Part shown: positions 9,097 to 17,711 of the stretch, piece by piece
Numbering within the stretch: position 1 is the stretch's first letter
How the letters are laid out: each line of letters opens with the position of its first letter
Assembly: GCF_018614135.1 (NCBI RefSeq)
Contig: NZ_JAGGOW010000029.1
Span: 29,660 to 93,659, forward strand
From: Streptomyces sp. ISL-66
GTDB lineage: Bacteria; Actinomycetota; Actinomycetes; Streptomycetales; Streptomycetaceae
Direction: 5' to 3'
DNA: 64,000 bases
Translations under genes and position numbers: made by a program
Notes under the pieces: model-generated
What the model was told of the DNA's origin: nothing
Seen by the model: the letters and a program-made list of their open reading frames with translations, nothing else
The model's database searches: none

Positions 9097-10830
9097 TCAC
9101 CCGGCCCGGCGGTGGGCTTTCGAGCGGGACCGCTTCTCGATGTACATCCGCTGGTCGGCGGAGCGCAGGACCTCGTCCGCGGACATGCCGCAGCTCGCCC
9201 ATCCGATGCCGAAACTGGCTCCCACACGGACCGCGCGGCCGTCGACGCGGATCGGCGGGATGATCGCGTTGCGCAGCCGGACCGCGAGGTCGGCGGCGTC
9301 GGCGGCGCCCAGTCCGTCGGCGAGGACGACGAACTCGTCACCACCCAGCCGGGCGACGGTGTCCCCGTCCCTGACGCCGGTCGTCAGGCGCCGGGCGACC
9401 TCGATCAGGACCGCGTCCCCGGTGTGGTGCCCGAACCGGTCGTTGATCGACTTGAAGCCGTCGAGGTCGCAGAAGAGCACCGCGAGCCCCTTCGTACCGT
9501 CGTCGACGTCGGTCGCGGGCGCCACCGTGTGCACGTGGTGCTCGTACGGGCCCACCCCGGCGGAGCCCGGGCCGCCGCCCCCGCCGTGCGGGCCCGCGCC
9601 GGCGGCGCCCGCTCCCGCCGGGCCGCCGGGGAACTCGAAGGGGTCGGCGAAGCCGTCGGGCCGGAAGCCGTGCTCGCCGGAGCCGCCGCCCGCCGCGGGC
9701 CGCGTCTCGAAGGCGGCGTCCAGCGCCTCGACGGCGGTGGCGCGCACGGACTGCGGCAGGCGACAGAGCCTGGCGCCGAGCCGGGAGCGCAGCTCGGCGC
9801 TGTTGGGCAGGCCGGTCAGGGAGTCGTGGCTGGCCCGGTGGGCGAGCTGGAGCTCGTGCCGCTTGCGCTCCTCGATGTCCTCGACGTGGGTGAGGAGGAA
9901 GCGGGGCCCGTCGGCGGCGTCCGCGACGACGGAGTTGCGCAGCGAGACCCATACATACGTGCCGTCGCGCCGCCCGAGCCGCAGCTCGGCCCGGCCGCCC
10001 TCGGCGGAGGTGCGCAGCAGGGTGCCGATGTCCTCGGGGTGGACGAGGTCGGAGAAGGAGTACCGGCGCAGCACGGAGGCGGGCCGCCCCAGCAGCCGGC
10101 ACAGCGCGTCGTTGGTGCGCAGCAGGCGGCCGTGCTGGTCACCGCCCATCTCGGCGATGGCCATCCCGCTGGGCGCGTACTCGAAGGCCTGGCGGAACGA
10201 CTCCTCGCTCGCGCGCAGCGCCTGCTGCTCGCGCTCGAGCCGCACCAGGGCCCGCTGCATGTTCGCGCGCAGCCGGGCGTTGCTGATCGCGATCGCGGCT
10301 TGGAAGGCGTACATCTGGAGTGCTTCGCGGCCCCAGGCGCCGGGCCGGCGCCCGTTGCGCGGCCGGTCCACGGAGATCACGCCGAGGAGCTCGCCGCCGG
10401 ACGCGTACATGGGTGCGTAGAGCCGGTCCTCGGGGTGCCACTCGTCTTCGAAGCGCGGATCGGGGCCTTCGGTATGCCACTGGGGGACGTCGTCCTCCAT
10501 GAGGACCCAGCCCTCGGTGTGCGGGATGAAGCGCAGCCCGTCCCAGCTCTCACCCATCGTCAGACGACGTTCCCAGGAGGGTCGCGAGCCGACGCGGCCG
10601 GTGATCAGGGCCTCGGCCGAGGGGTCGCCCGCGAAGGCGGCGACGACGAGATCTCCGTCCGGGCGCACGAGGTTGACACAGGCGAGTTCGTAGCCGAGGC
10701 CCACGACGATGCCGTCCACGACGGTCTGCAGGGTGTCAGCCAGGCTCCTGGCCGTATTGAGCTCGGCCACCACCTGGTGCAGCTGACGCAGGGTCGCAAG
10801 ACGGACGTACGGCTCCGACTCGGTCTCCAT
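9097..10830 (-). CDS. cdgB: Diguanylate cyclase CdgB (GAF-PAS-GGDEF)
   Basis: Makes c-di-GMP from two GTP. The 577-residue protein has a GAF-type domain (about 15-190), a coiled segment, a PAS/PAC domain (about 205-325) and a GGDEF domain (about 333-575). The catalytic GGDEF is intact at 496-500. The inhibitory-site motif RxxD (RDGD) lies five residues before it, so product feedback is likely. A Gly/Pro/Ala-rich insert of roughly 80 residues (about 362-446) splits the first helix of the GGDEF domain from its core. The ATG at 10830 is chosen because GGGGAG lies 8 bases upstream; the longer frame adds 27 unsupported residues. Order and context match S. coelicolor CdgB, a known BldD target. Confidence 0.92.
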   Translation of the reverse strand: METESEPYVRLATLRQLHQVVAELNTARSLADTLQTVVDGIVVGLGYELACVNLVRPDGDLVVAAFAGDPSAEALITGRVGSRPSWERRLTMGESWDGLRFIPHTEGWVLMEDDVPQWHTEGPDPRFEDEWHPEDRLYAPMYASGGELLGVISVDRPRNGRRPGAWGREALQMYAFQAAIAISNARLRANMQRALVRLEREQQALRASEESFRQAFEYAPSGMAIAEMGGDQHGRLLRTNDALCRLLGRPASVLRRYSFSDLVHPEDIGTLLRTSAEGGRAELRLGRRDGTYVWVSLRNSVVADAADGPRFLLTHVEDIEERKRHELQLAHRASHDSLTGLPNSAELRSRLGARLCRLPQSVRATAVEALDAAFETRPAAGGGSGEHGFRPDGFADPFEFPGGPAGAGAAGAGPHGGGGGPGSAGVGPYEHHVHTVAPATDVDDGTKGLAVLFCDLDGFKSINDRFGHHTGDAVLIEVARRLTTGVRDGDTVARLGGDEFVVLADGLGAADAADLAVRLRNAIIPPIRVDGRAVRVGASFGIGWASCGMSADEVLRSADQRMYIEKRSRSKAHRRAG

Positions 10831-10957
10831 TGCTCGCTCTCCCCGAGACCTCGACAGCAACTCCAGGTTTGGCATCGGCGTTTCGTTGCGGTGTCCCGTC
10901 CACTGAATCACAGTGAGCTGTGCGGCAGGTACACAGGGTCAACAAATCTTGCCCTGT

Positions 10958-10971
10958 GTGACTCAAGTCAC
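10958..10971 (-). promoter_or_regulatory. Candidate BldD box upstream of cdgB
   Basis: GTGACTCAAGTCAC is an inverted repeat with two 6-bp arms (GTGACT/AGTCAC) around a 2-base centre, 128-141 bases upstream of the cdgB start. BldD is known to bind palindromic sites built of GTGAC/GTCAC-like halves and to repress cdgB in S. coelicolor. The rest of the 326-bp gap to the flavin reductase gene shows no further feature I can name. Confidence 0.55.
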
Positions 10972-11156
10972 ATGAGATGAATAAAGCGGTGCCTTGGGAC
11001 CCGCTCCGGACCCGCGCCGACTGGGAGCGCTCCCCTTGTCACTCCGGTTCGTTCCCGGAAGCAAACGATACGCCTGGGCCTAGGCCGAGGGGCGGGGGCG
11101 CGGCTCAGACCTGAGCCCGATGTGCCGCGCAAGAGGGCGACAGTAGCGTCCCCACT

Positions 11157-11726
11157 GTGCCGAACACGACCCCCGCGACCATGCTTCCCCATCCCGCACC
11201 CCATCCTGAGGGAGTGAGCAACGACGAGTTCCGGGCCGCGATGTCCCGACTGGCGGCGGGCGTCTGCCTGATCACCGCGACCGAACCCCCACTGCGGGCC
11301 GGCGGCCGGGCCGGCGAGGACGTCGGCATGACGGCGACCGCCTTCATGTCCGTGTCCATGGACCCGCCCCTGGTCCTGGTCAGCCTGCGCGAGGGCTCCC
11401 GGATGGACGACCTGCTGGCGGAGCAGCCGCTGTGGTCGGTGTCCGTCCTCGCCGACCACCAGGTCCAGGTGGCGAGCCGGTTCTCCATGAAGGGCCGCAT
11501 CAGCGACCGCCTGCTCTTCGCCGACATGCCCGTCACGCGCGGCGAGATCTCCGGCGCCCCGATCCTGACCGACGCCCTCGCCACACTCGAATGCCGAACC
11601 GAGAACCGCGTCGAAGCCGGGGACCACACCCTGGTCATCGGCCGCGTCCTGGGCGCCTCCCAGCCGTCGCCGGACTCCCCGCCCCTGACGTACTTCCGCG
11701 GGCGCTACCGCCACTTGGCGCCGTAG
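11157..11726 (+). CDS. Flavin reductase-like FMN-binding protein
   Basis: A 189-residue member of the flavin reductase (HpaC/FMN-binding split-barrel) family. The segments GVCLITATEP, MTATAFMSVSMDPPLVLVSL and SRFSMKGRISDRLLF carry the FMN-binding pattern. It probably reduces free FMN or FAD with NAD(P)H for a partner oxygenase, but no oxygenase is adjacent. GTG 11157 has no clear ribosome-binding site; ATG 11181 and GTG 11214 are alternatives, and the conserved domain begins near the last of these. The stop TAG falls inside a 12-bp tandem repeat. Confidence 0.82.
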   Translation: MPNTTPATMLPHPAPHPEGVSNDEFRAAMSRLAAGVCLITATEPPLRAGGRAGEDVGMTATAFMSVSMDPPLVLVSLREGSRMDDLLAEQPLWSVSVLADHQVQVASRFSMKGRISDRLLFADMPVTRGEISGAPILTDALATLECRTENRVEAGDHTLVIGRVLGASQPSPDSPPLTYFRGRYRHLAP

Positions 11727-11770
11727 CGAGTGCGGTAGTGGGTGCGGTAGCGGGTGCGGTAGTAGGTACG
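11723..11770. repeat. 12-bp tandem repeat, four copies
   Basis: Units of the form GTAGYGRGTGCG repeat four times without gaps, starting one base before the flavin reductase stop codon. Because the unit is 12 bases, every copy places another TAG in the same frame. Degenerate GTAG/GGTGGGCG repeats continue to about 11830, up to the end of the ArfB-like gene. Confidence 0.8.
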
Positions 11771-11856
11771 TAGCCGGTGGGCGGTTGGCGCGTATGCGGT
11801 GGCGAGTGGGCCGGTGGGCGCGTAGCCGTAGCCCCGGCCCGGGTCCCCGGCGGGGG

Positions 11857-12282
11857 CTACCAGTCCCGCGCGGTGCGTCCCCGCTTCGTCTCGCCGCGGG
11901 CCTTCTTCTCGCGCAGCCGCCGCTCGTTGATCCCCCGGGGGATCTTCGTCGCCCGGCGCGCCTTCGGCGGCGGCGCCGTCGCCTCCGCCAGCAGCGAGGT
12001 CAGCCGGACCAGCGCCATCTCCCGGTTGCGCAGCTGCGAGCGGTGCTCGGAGGCCCGTACCGTCACCACCCCGTCGACCAGACGCGACGCGAGGCGCTCC
12101 AGCGCGCGCTCCTTCCACACGTCCGGCAGCGACTTCGTCGCCGCGAGGTCGAAGAGGAGCTCCACGCGGGAGTCGGAGGTGTTCACGTGCTGGCCCCCGG
12201 GTCCGGAGGACCGCGAGAAGCGCCAGGCGAGCTCGCCCTCGGGGAGCACGACGGAACCGCGGATGACATGGGGACCAGGCAT
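11857..12282 (-). CDS. arfB: ArfB-like peptidyl-tRNA hydrolase (RF-1 domain)
   Basis: A 141-residue single-domain class I release factor homologue. It carries the catalytic GGQ in SSGPGGQHVNT near residue 28, where the Gln positions water to cleave peptidyl-tRNA. The C-terminus is a basic tail (KIPRGINERRLREKKARG) of the type that inserts into the mRNA channel of stalled ribosomes in ArfB/YaeJ. No codon-recognition domain is present, as expected for a ribosome-rescue factor. ATG 12282 gives the usual length. Confidence 0.88.
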   Translation of the reverse strand: MPGPHVIRGSVVLPEGELAWRFSRSSGPGGQHVNTSDSRVELLFDLAATKSLPDVWKERALERLASRLVDGVVTVRASEHRSQLRNREMALVRLTSLLAEATAPPPKARRATKIPRGINERRLREKKARGETKRGRTARDW

Positions 12283-12330
12283 GCCCCCTATGATCCCGCC
12301 CCGCCAGGCCCCCGTCACCCGCATTTCGCA

Positions 12331-12400
12331 CGGCCGATCCAACGGCACGATCCACCGGCCGCACGATCCACCGGCACGATCCACCAGACGGACGATCCCG
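12331..12400. repeat. Degenerate tandem repeat (CGGCACGATCCAC units)
   Basis: Four to five copies of a 13-16 base unit built on CGGCACGATCCAC lie between the divergent ArfB-like and terD genes. No function is evident. The promoter region of terD follows it. Confidence 0.7.
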
Positions 12401-12462
12401 GGGACAATTCACGGCCCCCGGAACCTACGGGCCCCCTCCCCGCGTTATGGAGGTCAGCGGTA

Positions 12463-12491
12463 ACTTGGCTTGGGCATCTCACGGTCCAAGT
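12463..12491 (+). promoter_or_regulatory. Inverted repeat in the terD leader
   Basis: ACTTGG and CCAAGT form 6-bp arms 17 bases apart, ending 26 bases before the terD ATG. They precede an AGGAAGGGA ribosome-binding site. Possible operator or leader hairpin; no regulator is identified. Confidence 0.35.
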
Positions 12492-12517
12492 GAGACTAGG
12501 AAGGGACACCAGTCACC

Positions 12518-13093
12518 ATGGCAGTAAGCCTCTCCAAGGGCGGAAACGTCTCGCTCAGCAAGGAGGCCCCGGGCCTCACGGCCGTCACGGTCGGCCTCGG
12601 CTGGGACGTCCGTACGACGACGGGTGTCGACTTCGACCTCGACGCGTCCGCCATCGCGGTCAACCCCATGGGCAAGGTCGTCTCCGACGGCCACTTCGTC
12701 TTCTTCAACAACAAGTCCACCCCGGACCAGACCATCGTCCACACCGGTGACAACCGCACCGGCGAGGGCTCGGGCGACGACGAGTCGATCAACGTCAACC
12801 TCGCCGGCCTCTCCCCCGACGTGGACAAGATCGTCTTCCCGGTCTCGATCTACGACGCCGAGACCCGCAGCCAGAACTTCGGCCAGGTCCGCAACGCGTA
12901 CATCCGCGTGATCAACCAGGCCGGCGGCGCCGAGATCGCCCGCTACGACCTCTCCGAGGACGCCGCGACCGAGACCGCCATGGTCTTCGGCGAGCTCTAC
13001 CGCAACGGCGCCGAGTGGAAGTTCCGCGCCGTCGGCCAGGGCTACGCCTCGGGCCTGACCGGCATCGCCCAGGACTTCGGCGTCAACGTCTAA
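12518..13093 (+). CDS. terD: TerD family calcium-binding stress protein
   Basis: A 191-residue TerD-domain protein. The N-terminal [20 protein letters not shown] is the family signature. The DFDLDASA and [10 protein letters not shown] acidic loops are the Ca2+-binding sites known from TerD structures. Family members are linked to tellurite resistance and, in Streptomyces, to differentiation and Ca2+ signalling. It stands alone without terA/B/C neighbours, so a housekeeping stress role is more likely than a full resistance operon. A strong AGGAAGGGA precedes the ATG. Confidence 0.93.
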   Translation: MAVSLSKGGNVSLSKEAPGLTAVTVGLGWDVRTTTGVDFDLDASAIAVNPMGKVVSDGHFVFFNNKSTPDQTIVHTGDNRTGEGSGDDESINVNLAGLSPDVDKIVFPVSIYDAETRSQNFGQVRNAYIRVINQAGGAEIARYDLSEDAATETAMVFGELYRNGAEWKFRAVGQGYASGLTGIAQDFGVNV

Positions 13094-13130
13094 GACGGGC
13101 CGCCGCCCCCACCCGGGCGTCACAGCGGCA

Positions 13131-13165
13131 GAAGTCCCCTCCCGGCCGTCCGGGGAGGGGACTTC
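13131..13165 (+). terminator. Hairpin terminator after terD
   Basis: GAAGTCCCCTCCCGG pairs with CCGGGGAGGGGACTTC around a short loop (one bulged base), 38 bases after the terD stop. It also overlaps the region just before the GNAT gene start. Confidence 0.75.
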
Positions 13166-13180
13166 GCTACCGTTCGGCAC

Positions 13181-13699
13181 GTGATCCTCATGCCACTCGC
13201 TCCTGTCGAGGACGGCGCCCTGCCGGGCCCGGTCCTCACCGAAATCGCCGCGCTCTACGCGACCAACCACGCGTTCTTCGAGCTCAGCGGCGATTTCCCC
13301 GACCCCGGCCGCATCACGGTCGAGCAGGTCGCAGCCGCCCTCGCCGACGAGCTCGCCCACGAGGGCGCCGAGGTCCTCCTCGCCCGCTCCGGCGGCCGCC
13401 TCGTGGGCCTGGCAGCCACCCTCGCCCACCACCCGGACCCGGCCGCCGAGGACCCGGACCCGTGGATCGGCCTGCTGCTCATCGACGCCACCGCCCACCG
13501 CGAGGGGCACGGGCGCGCCGTGGCCGCCCTGGTCGAGGACCGCTTCCGCGCCGCCGGCCGCACGGGCGTACGGATCGCCGTACTCGACAACAACCCGGAG
13601 GGATTGGCGTTCTGGCGGTCCCAGGGGTACACGGTCCTGCGCCAGGCCGCGGACCGCGATGCCGGCCGCCCCTGCACGGTCCTGCGCAAGGCGCTCTAG
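13181..13699 (+). CDS. GNAT family N-acetyltransferase
   Basis: A 172-residue acetyltransferase with one GNAT fold. The acetyl-CoA pyrophosphate loop appears as HREGHGRAVAALVEDRF (motif A). The following beta-bulge IAVLDNNPEGLAFWRSQGY is motif B with the typical Asn and C-terminal Tyr. The substrate is unknown. GTG 13181 is the likely start; an in-frame ATG lies three codons later. It sits just after a terminator, so it should have its own promoter, yet only 16 bases separate hairpin and start, which hints at a leaderless or hairpin-overlapping transcript. Confidence 0.82.
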   Translation: MILMPLAPVEDGALPGPVLTEIAALYATNHAFFELSGDFPDPGRITVEQVAAALADELAHEGAEVLLARSGGRLVGLAATLAHHPDPAAEDPDPWIGLLLIDATAHREGHGRAVAALVEDRFRAAGRTGVRIAVLDNNPEGLAFWRSQGYTVLRQAADRDAGRPCTVLRKAL

Positions 13700-13754
13700 C
13701 CGGGCTCGCACTGTGGCCCGGAAGGTTCGCCACCCGGTACCAGGGAGCCTCGGG

Positions 13755-13802
13755 CCTAAGGGGCCTTGGGTCTAAGGGGCCTTGGGTCTAAGGGGCTTCG
13801 GG
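13755..13802. repeat. 16-bp tandem repeat, three copies, spanning a stop codon
   Basis: YCTAAGGGGCCTTGGG occurs three times in a row. The third, slightly diverged copy contains the stop codon and last codons of the M1 peptidase gene. Each unit has a CTAAGGGGCC inverted half that could help fold the 3' end of the transcript. Confidence 0.85.
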
Positions 13803-15245
13803 CCGCTCCTTGCCGTACAGCCACACGTCCCAGACCTTCTTCAGGTCGTGGCCCGTCTTCTCCTGCGCGTAGGCGGTGAAATCGGCCGTGCTCGCGTTCC
13901 CGTGCCGGTGGTCGGCGGCCCAGCCCCGCACCAGGGCGAAGAACTTCTCGTCGCCGACCTCCTGCCGGATCCGCTGCAAGACCATCGCCCCGCGCCCGTA
14001 CACCGGGGGCTCGGAGATGTCCTCGGGTCCCGGCGGGGCGGCCGGCGGGAAGGCGTCCCAGTCGGAGTCCGCCGCCTTGTCGACGTCGGTGTCCCCGGCC
14101 ACGTAGGCGTCGAAGTGCTGCTGCGCGCCGGGCCCGCCGTGGTCCTCGGACCAGAGCCACTCGGCGTACGTCGCGAAGCCCTCGTTGAGCCACATGTCCT
14201 TCCACGACTTCGGCGACACCGAGTTCCCGAACCACTGGTGGGCCAGCTCGTGCAGGACCAGCAGCTCGCCCTCCTCACCGGTGGGCGCCCCCGAGAACAC
14301 GGGCCTGGTCTGCGTCTCCAAGGCGTAGCCGAGCGTTCCCTTGGGCAGCACGATCAGGCCGGTCGCGGAGAAGGGGTACGGGCCGAACCGGCCACTGCCC
14401 CACTCCACCATCTCCGGCAGCCGCCCCAGCACGGGCGCGCTCGCGGCCGCCTCCCCCGGCGCGACCGCGTCGTAGACGGGGATCCCGGACGCGGTCCGGC
14501 CGCTCGTCACCGTGAACTTCCCGACGGCGAGCGTCGCCAGGTAACTCGCCATCGGCTCCGCGCTGTGCCAGGAGAACACGGTCCGCGCGCCGTCGCCGGA
14601 GCCTTCGCTCTCGCCCGGATCGTCGGTCCGCGCACCCAACTCCCCGTTCGACACGGCCTCGTAGCCCTTGGGGACGGTGACCGTGATGTCGTACGAAGCC
14701 TTGTCGCTCGGGTGGTGGTTGCCGGGGAACCAGGCCATCGACCCGACCGGCTCCCCGACGCCGACCGCGCCCGGCCCGCCCGCGAGCGGGATCCAGCCCT
14801 CGCGCGAGCCGTCCGGATCGGTGACGTGCTGGGGCTTGCCGCCGTACTCGATCTCCGTGCGGAAGACCTGGCCCCGGCGCACGTCCTCGGCGGGACGCAC
14901 GGTCAGCTCGTTGCCGGTCCGGTTGAACCGGGCCCCGGCACCCTGCACGGTGACGCCCTCGACATCGAGGCCGCTGAGGTCGAGGTTGAAGGAGCTCAGC
15001 GCCTGCTCGGCGCGCGCGGTGACGACGGCGGTGGCGTCCATCCGGCCGCTGACGGGGTCGTAGTCGAGGTCGAGATCGTAGTGCTCGACCTGGTACCCGC
15101 CGTTCCCGGCCTTCGGAAAGAACGGGTCGCGCACCCCCGGCGCACCCGGCCGCCCCTGCACGACGCCGCCCGTACAACCCGTGGTGAGGGCGAACAGGGC
15201 GGCGAGGGCGCAGGCGGCGAGACGCCGCGGAAAACGGTGATCCAC
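13788..15245 (-). CDS. M1 family metallopeptidase lipoprotein
   Basis: Zinc aminopeptidase of the M1 (gluzincin) family, 485 residues. The signal peptide ends in a TTGC lipobox near residue 23, so the enzyme should be anchored outside the membrane. The zinc site HELAH lies near residue 333 in VLHELAHQWFGN, and the third ligand Glu lies about 19 residues on in WLNEGFATYAEW. It is shorter than PepN-type enzymes and lacks their C-terminal helical domains, as usual for this extracellular subgroup. Likely trims peptides for uptake. Its 3' end runs into a 16-bp tandem repeat. Confidence 0.92.
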   Translation of the reverse strand: MDHRFPRRLAACALAALFALTTGCTGGVVQGRPGAPGVRDPFFPKAGNGGYQVEHYDLDLDYDPVSGRMDATAVVTARAEQALSSFNLDLSGLDVEGVTVQGAGARFNRTGNELTVRPAEDVRRGQVFRTEIEYGGKPQHVTDPDGSREGWIPLAGGPGAVGVGEPVGSMAWFPGNHHPSDKASYDITVTVPKGYEAVSNGELGARTDDPGESEGSGDGARTVFSWHSAEPMASYLATLAVGKFTVTSGRTASGIPVYDAVAPGEAAASAPVLGRLPEMVEWGSGRFGPYPFSATGLIVLPKGTLGYALETQTRPVFSGAPTGEEGELLVLHELAHQWFGNSVSPKSWKDMWLNEGFATYAEWLWSEDHGGPGAQQHFDAYVAGDTDVDKAADSDWDAFPPAAPPGPEDISEPPVYGRGAMVLQRIRQEVGDEKFFALVRGWAADHRHGNASTADFTAYAQEKTGHDLKKVWDVWLYGKERPEAP

Positions 15246-15299
15246 GCGCCGAGCCTACGCGCAGCACCTTCGCCGGGGGGCGCCGACGACCGCGCCCCT

Positions 15300-15450
15300 T
15301 CGCCCGGACTGTTCGGCGCCGGGACGCGTGGCTCGCGGACTGCTTGGCGTCCGGACGCTCCTTTGGCCGGGCTGTTCGGCGCCCGGACCGCTTTGCACCC
15401 GGACGCCTCGTCACCCGGACGCCGTGGCGCCCGGACGCCGTGTTGCCCGA
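15300..15450. repeat. Degenerate 15-17 bp repeats (CGCCCGGACG units)
   Basis: The 205-bp gap between the M1 peptidase start and the hbpS stop holds about eight diverged copies of a unit centred on GCGCCCGGACGCCGTG. No gene or clear promoter could be identified in it. Confidence 0.6.
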
Positions 15451-16002
15451 CTACTTGTCGAGCGCGTCCACGCCCGCCTTGGCGTACTTCTCGTCCAGGT
15501 CGCCGCTCGGGGCGCCGGCCACGCCGACGCCCGCCACCGGGGCGCCCTTCGACTGCACCGGGGTGCCGCCGCCGAGGAAGAGGGTGCCGGGGATGTCCTT
15601 CAGGTTCGGGGTCTGCGCGAGGCGGCCCGCGAGCACGGAGGTCGGGGCGTTCCAGGAGACGGCCGTGTAGGCCTTGCGCTGCGCCGACTCGTAGGACTGC
15701 GGGCCCGCGCCGTCGCCGCGCAGGGTGACGATGGTGTTGCCGTTGCGGTCGACGACCGCGACGGTCACCTTCTGGTTCTCCTTCGCGGCGGCGTCCAGCG
15801 CGGCCTGGGCGGCGCGGGTGGCGGCGTCGACGGTGAGGTGGGTGGAGGTGGTGAAGTTGCTGTCGTCGTCCCGCTTGGCGGAGGCCGCCGCCGGGGCGGA
15901 CTCCGGGGCCGACGCGGCGTTGGCGCTGACGGCGCCGAACGTTCCGGCGCCGAGGGCGACGGCGAGGGCGGTACCAGTGAGAACGCGGGTGCGGGTCTTC
16001 AT
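15451..16002 (-). CDS. hbpS: Extracellular haem-binding protein HbpS (GlcG/DUF336 family)
   Basis: A 183-residue secreted protein. A Sec-type signal peptide (about 1-29, ending VSANA) is followed by a single GlcG/HbpS domain with the hallmark VTVAVVDRNGNTIVTLRGDGAG, read here in parts, and the LFLGGGTPV turn. In S. reticuli HbpS binds haem outside the cell and modulates the sensor kinase SenS. Here hbpS is divergent from senS-senR exactly as expected, which makes the assignment strong. The ATG at 16002 is preferred over a longer frame, which would place 37 unlikely residues before the signal peptide. Confidence 0.9.
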   Translation of the reverse strand: MKTRTRVLTGTALAVALGAGTFGAVSANAASAPESAPAAASAKRDDDSNFTTSTHLTVDAATRAAQAALDAAAKENQKVTVAVVDRNGNTIVTLRGDGAGPQSYESAQRKAYTAVSWNAPTSVLAGRLAQTPNLKDIPGTLFLGGGTPVQSKGAPVAGVGVAGAPSGDLDEKYAKAGVDALDK

Positions 16003-16177
16003 GTCTGCTGCTCCTGTGGACGTCGGCGCGGCGGGCTCTCCTGCCGTGTTCCCACCCTCTCCCCGCCACCCCCGCCCACCCGTCCCCGTACCGGCTCGCA
16101 ACGCCCACCCCACCGGTTGACCCCGGGGTCAACCGATCGGCTGATGCGGTGTGGTTCCGGCGACGGCTTACCTGGTC

Positions 16178-16292
16178 ACGGCCCCGGGCGGGGCCCCAGG
16201 ATCCTCGGGCGCGGGCCGGGCCCTGACGGGGCGGGAACGGGCGGGAGCCCTGGGAACGATGGAAGGGTGGGTAGGGACCCCGCCCCGCGCTT
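16178..16292. repeat. Dispersed GC-rich intergenic repeat, copy 2
   Basis: The 377-bp hbpS-senS gap contains a second copy of the repeat found at 1949-2041, with the shared core GGAACGATGGAAGGGTGGG and a flanking GGGGCGGG/CCCCGCCCC palindrome. It lies in the senS leader, between any upstream promoter and the gene. Confidence 0.55.
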
Positions 16293-16379
16293 CGGCGCCC
16301 GCCCGACCGGCCCGGCCGCCCCCGCGCCACACCCCCGACCGACGACGATGGACGCACCACCAGCAGCCAGGAGCACCAC

Positions 16380-17711
16380 GTGACCAGCGCGAGCCCCACG
16401 AGCCCCGTGACCCCCACCCCACCCCCCCAGGGCACCCGCGCACTGGCCACGGTCATGCACACCGCGTTCTTCCTCCTCCTCGGCGCTTCCGTGGCCCGCT
16501 TCCTCCTGCGCCACCCCGGCGAACCCCGCACGCCGTGGATCATCGCCCTCAGCCTCACGCTGGCCGCGCTGTACGTCCTCGGCCCCGCCGTGGGCGCCAC
16601 CTCCGCCTCCACCACCCCCGGCCCCACCCCCGGCCCCGGCCCCGGCGCCGCCCGCCCCCGCCGCTTCCTCTGGCTCGGCCTCGTCGTCGCCGTCTGGGTC
16701 GTCCTCGTCGTCCTCGCCCCGAGCTTCGCCTGGTGCGCCGTCCCGCTCTTCTACACCGCCCTGCGCACCCTCCCGCCCCGCGCCGCCGTCGTCCTCGTCG
16801 CCCTGCTGACGGTGTTCGTCGTCGCCGCGCAGCTCAAGCTCTCCGGGACCACCGGCGGCGGCGAACCCTTCGACCCCAACCTCCTCCTCGCCCCGCCCGC
16901 CGTCGCCGCGCTCGCGACCGCCGTCTTCATCCACATGGAGCGCCAGGCCACCGCCCAGCGCACGCTGATCGACGACCTGATCCGCACCCGACGCGAACTG
17001 GCCGCCACCGAACGCCGCGAAGGCACCCTCGCCGAACGGCAGCGGCTGTCCATGGAGATCCACGACACCCTGGCCCAGCACCTGTCCAGCCAGCAGATGC
17101 TGCTGCAGGCCGCCGACCGCACCTGGGACACGGACCCGGCCACCGCCCGCGCGCACGTCCGTACCGCCACCGACATCACAGCGCGCGGCCTCGCCGAGGC
17201 CCGCCGCCTGGTCCACGACCTCGCCCCGCCCGAACTCGCCGACGGCGCCGGCCTCCCGGAGGCCCTGCGCGCGCTGGGCGCGGGTCCGGACATCGAGGTC
17301 CGCTTCCACCTGGAGGGCACGCCGGTACGGCTGCCCGACCGCGCGGAGTCGGCGCTGCTGCGCATCGCGCAGGGCGCGCTGGCGAACGTACGGGAGCACT
17401 CGGGGGCCCGTACCGCCGCCCTCACGCTCAGCTTCCTGGGCGACCAGGTGGTCCTGGACATCGCGGACGACGGCCACGGCTTCGCCCAGGACCCGGGTCC
17501 GGAAAACAGCACCGGCAGCAGCGGGACCGGCAGCGACACCGGCAGCAGCGGCACCGGACCCCGACACCGGAGCCGGACCGGAAACCGGGGCCACGGCCTC
17601 CCCGCGATGCGCGCCCGCGTCCGTCAGCTCGGCGGCACCCTGACCGTCGAATCCACCCCGGGCGAGGGCACCGTCCTCTCGGCCTCGATCCCCCTGGAGC
17701 CCACACCATGA
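16380..17711 (+). CDS. senS: Sensor histidine kinase SenS (NarL/HisKA_3 type)
   Basis: Membrane sensor kinase of 443 residues. About five transmembrane segments occupy residues 20-185. A HisKA_3 dimerisation domain follows, with the phospho-acceptor His228 in RLSMEIHDTLAQ, then an HATPase domain (IADDGHGF and GHGLPAMRARV). A Gly/Ser/Thr repeat (about 371-401, containing GSSGTGSDTGSSGTG) is inserted between those two boxes, in the ATP lid. GTG 16380 follows AGGAG by 6 bases. The stop overlaps the senR start (ATGA). Partner of HbpS in redox and haem sensing. Confidence 0.9.
   Translation: MTSASPTSPVTPTPPPQGTRALATVMHTAFFLLLGASVARFLLRHPGEPRTPWIIALSLTLAALYVLGPAVGATSASTTPGPTPGPGPGAARPRRFLWLGLVVAVWVVLVVLAPSFAWCAVPLFYTALRTLPPRAAVVLVALLTVFVVAAQLKLSGTTGGGEPFDPNLLLAPPAVAALATAVFIHMERQATAQRTLIDDLIRTRRELAATERREGTLAERQRLSMEIHDTLAQHLSSQQMLLQAADRTWDTDPATARAHVRTATDITARGLAEARRLVHDLAPPELADGAGLPEALRALGAGPDIEVRFHLEGTPVRLPDRAESALLRIAQGALANVREHSGARTAALTLSFLGDQVVLDIADDGHGFAQDPGPENSTGSSGTGSDTGSSGTGPRHRSRTGNRGHGLPAMRARVRQLGGTLTVESTPGEGTVLSASIPLEPTP

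Noticed and set aside
6992..10420. A 1,142-codon open frame on the plus strand
   Set aside because: It is Arg/Pro-rich and antisense or out of frame to the PfkB-type, CBM and cdgB genes; a GC-bias artefact.
16151..17707. N-terminal extension of senR over the whole of senS
   Set aside because: The frame is low-complexity Arg/Pro sequence; receiver homology starts exactly at ATG 17708.
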